From assembly GCF_000308815.1 (NCBI RefSeq), contig NZ_BAFX01000191.1, forward strand, positions 1-38,809: DNA of 38,809 nt. Reading direction: 5' to 3'. The stretch is from Nocardia concava NBRC 100430. GTDB lineage: Bacteria; Actinomycetota; Actinomycetes; Mycobacteriales; Mycobacteriaceae. The position numbers and the translations under genes were made by a program. Below, piece by piece: positions 38,541-38,809 of this stretch (the first letter of the stretch is position 1; every line of letters begins with the position of its first letter). The notes under the pieces were generated by a model. The model made no database searches and was not told the origin of the DNA. It saw nothing but the letters and a program-made list of their open reading frames with translations.

Positions 38541-38809
38541 TCATTTGGTCTGCAAGCAGAGTGCGAAGTCCTCGATCTCCGGGCCGCCCATGATGCTGGT
38601 CTTGTGCGTGATGATCACATCGGTCGCCGGGTACTGCGAATCGCACTGGGTGTCGGCCATCGGACCCGTCGGCTTACCCAGAACCGTTGCCTGCGCACGC
38701 GAGTCGTCGCATGGCACCACCTCGAGCTTCGGGTGGTCGTCCTTGGAGATATCGCCGTTCTTGTCCCATACGCAGTCGCCGACCTTGGCGGCCTTGGCAT
38801 CGCGGGTGG
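38541..38809 (-). CDS. LppU-like (septum-formation/DUF4190-associated type) lipoprotein, N-terminus outside the window
   Basis: Only the last 89 residues are seen; the frame is open to the right edge. The visible part, AAKVGDCVWDKNG, LEVVPCDDSRAQATVLGK, DTQCDSQYPATDVIITHKT and FALCLQTK at the end, has the paired Cys spacing and the VGDCV...VPCDD pattern of actinobacterial LppU-type lipoproteins. Four Cys suggest two disulphides in an exported domain. The signal peptide cannot be checked because it lies beyond the edge. The function of the family is unknown. The stop TGA is at 38543-38541. Confidence 0.7.
   Translation of the reverse strand, partial: TRDAKAAKVGDCVWDKNGDISKDDHPKLEVVPCDDSRAQATVLGKPTGPMADTQCDSQYPATDVIITHKTSIMGGPEIEDFALCLQTK

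Noticed and set aside
1..38809. CRISPR arrays, tRNA or rRNA genes
   Set aside because: I saw no regularly spaced repeat set, cloverleaf-like sequence or rRNA-like stretch on reading both strands. A covariance-model scan was not possible here.

Overview
The window is high-GC actinobacterial DNA. A WhiB protein, an SARP-type regulator with an ATPase domain, a 13E12/DUF222 HNH protein, an MprAB-like two-component pair, an LppU-like lipoprotein and a cluster resembling the mycobacterial mymA operon together point to the Mycobacteriales, most likely Nocardia or a close relative. This taxonomic placement is inference. I saw no tRNA or rRNA gene, no insertion sequence, no CRISPR array and no phage module. 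The region looks like ordinary chromosome, rich in regulators and lipid-metabolism genes.

Layout. (1) 1-8769 is a regulator block. It holds a large MalT/LAL-type LuxR regulator cut by the left edge, a 122-aa protein of unknown function whose promoter carries SARP-style direct repeats, a WhiB protein with an extra C-terminal four-cysteine module, a 1125-aa SARP-ATPase, and a divergent second EF-Tu with an elaborate leader (small ORF, possible pseudoknot, tandem repeat) that ends in a strong terminator. (2) 8797-12546 holds a nucleoside-permease-like lipoprotein, an acyl-CoA dehydrogenase and a frameshifted HNH/DUF222 gene with a leaderless promoter. (3) 12838-16885 holds a short-chain dehydrogenase with a small membrane protein, an AraC regulator and a D-aminoacylase-type amidohydrolase. 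(4) 16947-21918 holds a membrane EEP-family protein and a glycoside-hydrolase-like lipoprotein, translationally coupled and divergent from an MprAB-like two-component system. (5) 21922-27105 holds small membrane and secreted proteins, a PlsC-type acyltransferase, a Cml-type drug exporter with a Rid-family protein, two coupled secreted paralogues and an SRPBCC protein. (6) 27199-35851 is the most coherent module. A three-gene operon (flavin monooxygenase, SDR-acyl-CoA synthetase fusion, second flavin monooxygenase) is flanked on both sides by UbiB/ABC1-type atypical kinases. (7) 36003-38809 holds a membrane protein with an ACT-like domain, a TfoX N-terminal-domain protein, a YbdK-type carboxylate-amine ligase and the C-terminus of an LppU-like lipoprotein.

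How the genes may work together. The 27-36 kb module resembles a rearranged mymA/sadH/fadD13 system in which the dehydrogenase and the CoA ligase are one polypeptide. An 11-base operator-like sequence is shared by the promoter of the upstream-facing kinase and the promoter of the monooxygenase operon, which suggests common control. In the left block, the repeat geometry in front of the 122-aa gene (22-bp period, 8 bp from the -10) is what an SARP would need, and an SARP gene lies about 0.7 kb away. The structured leader of the EF-Tu paralogue is the strongest candidate for an undescribed regulatory element.
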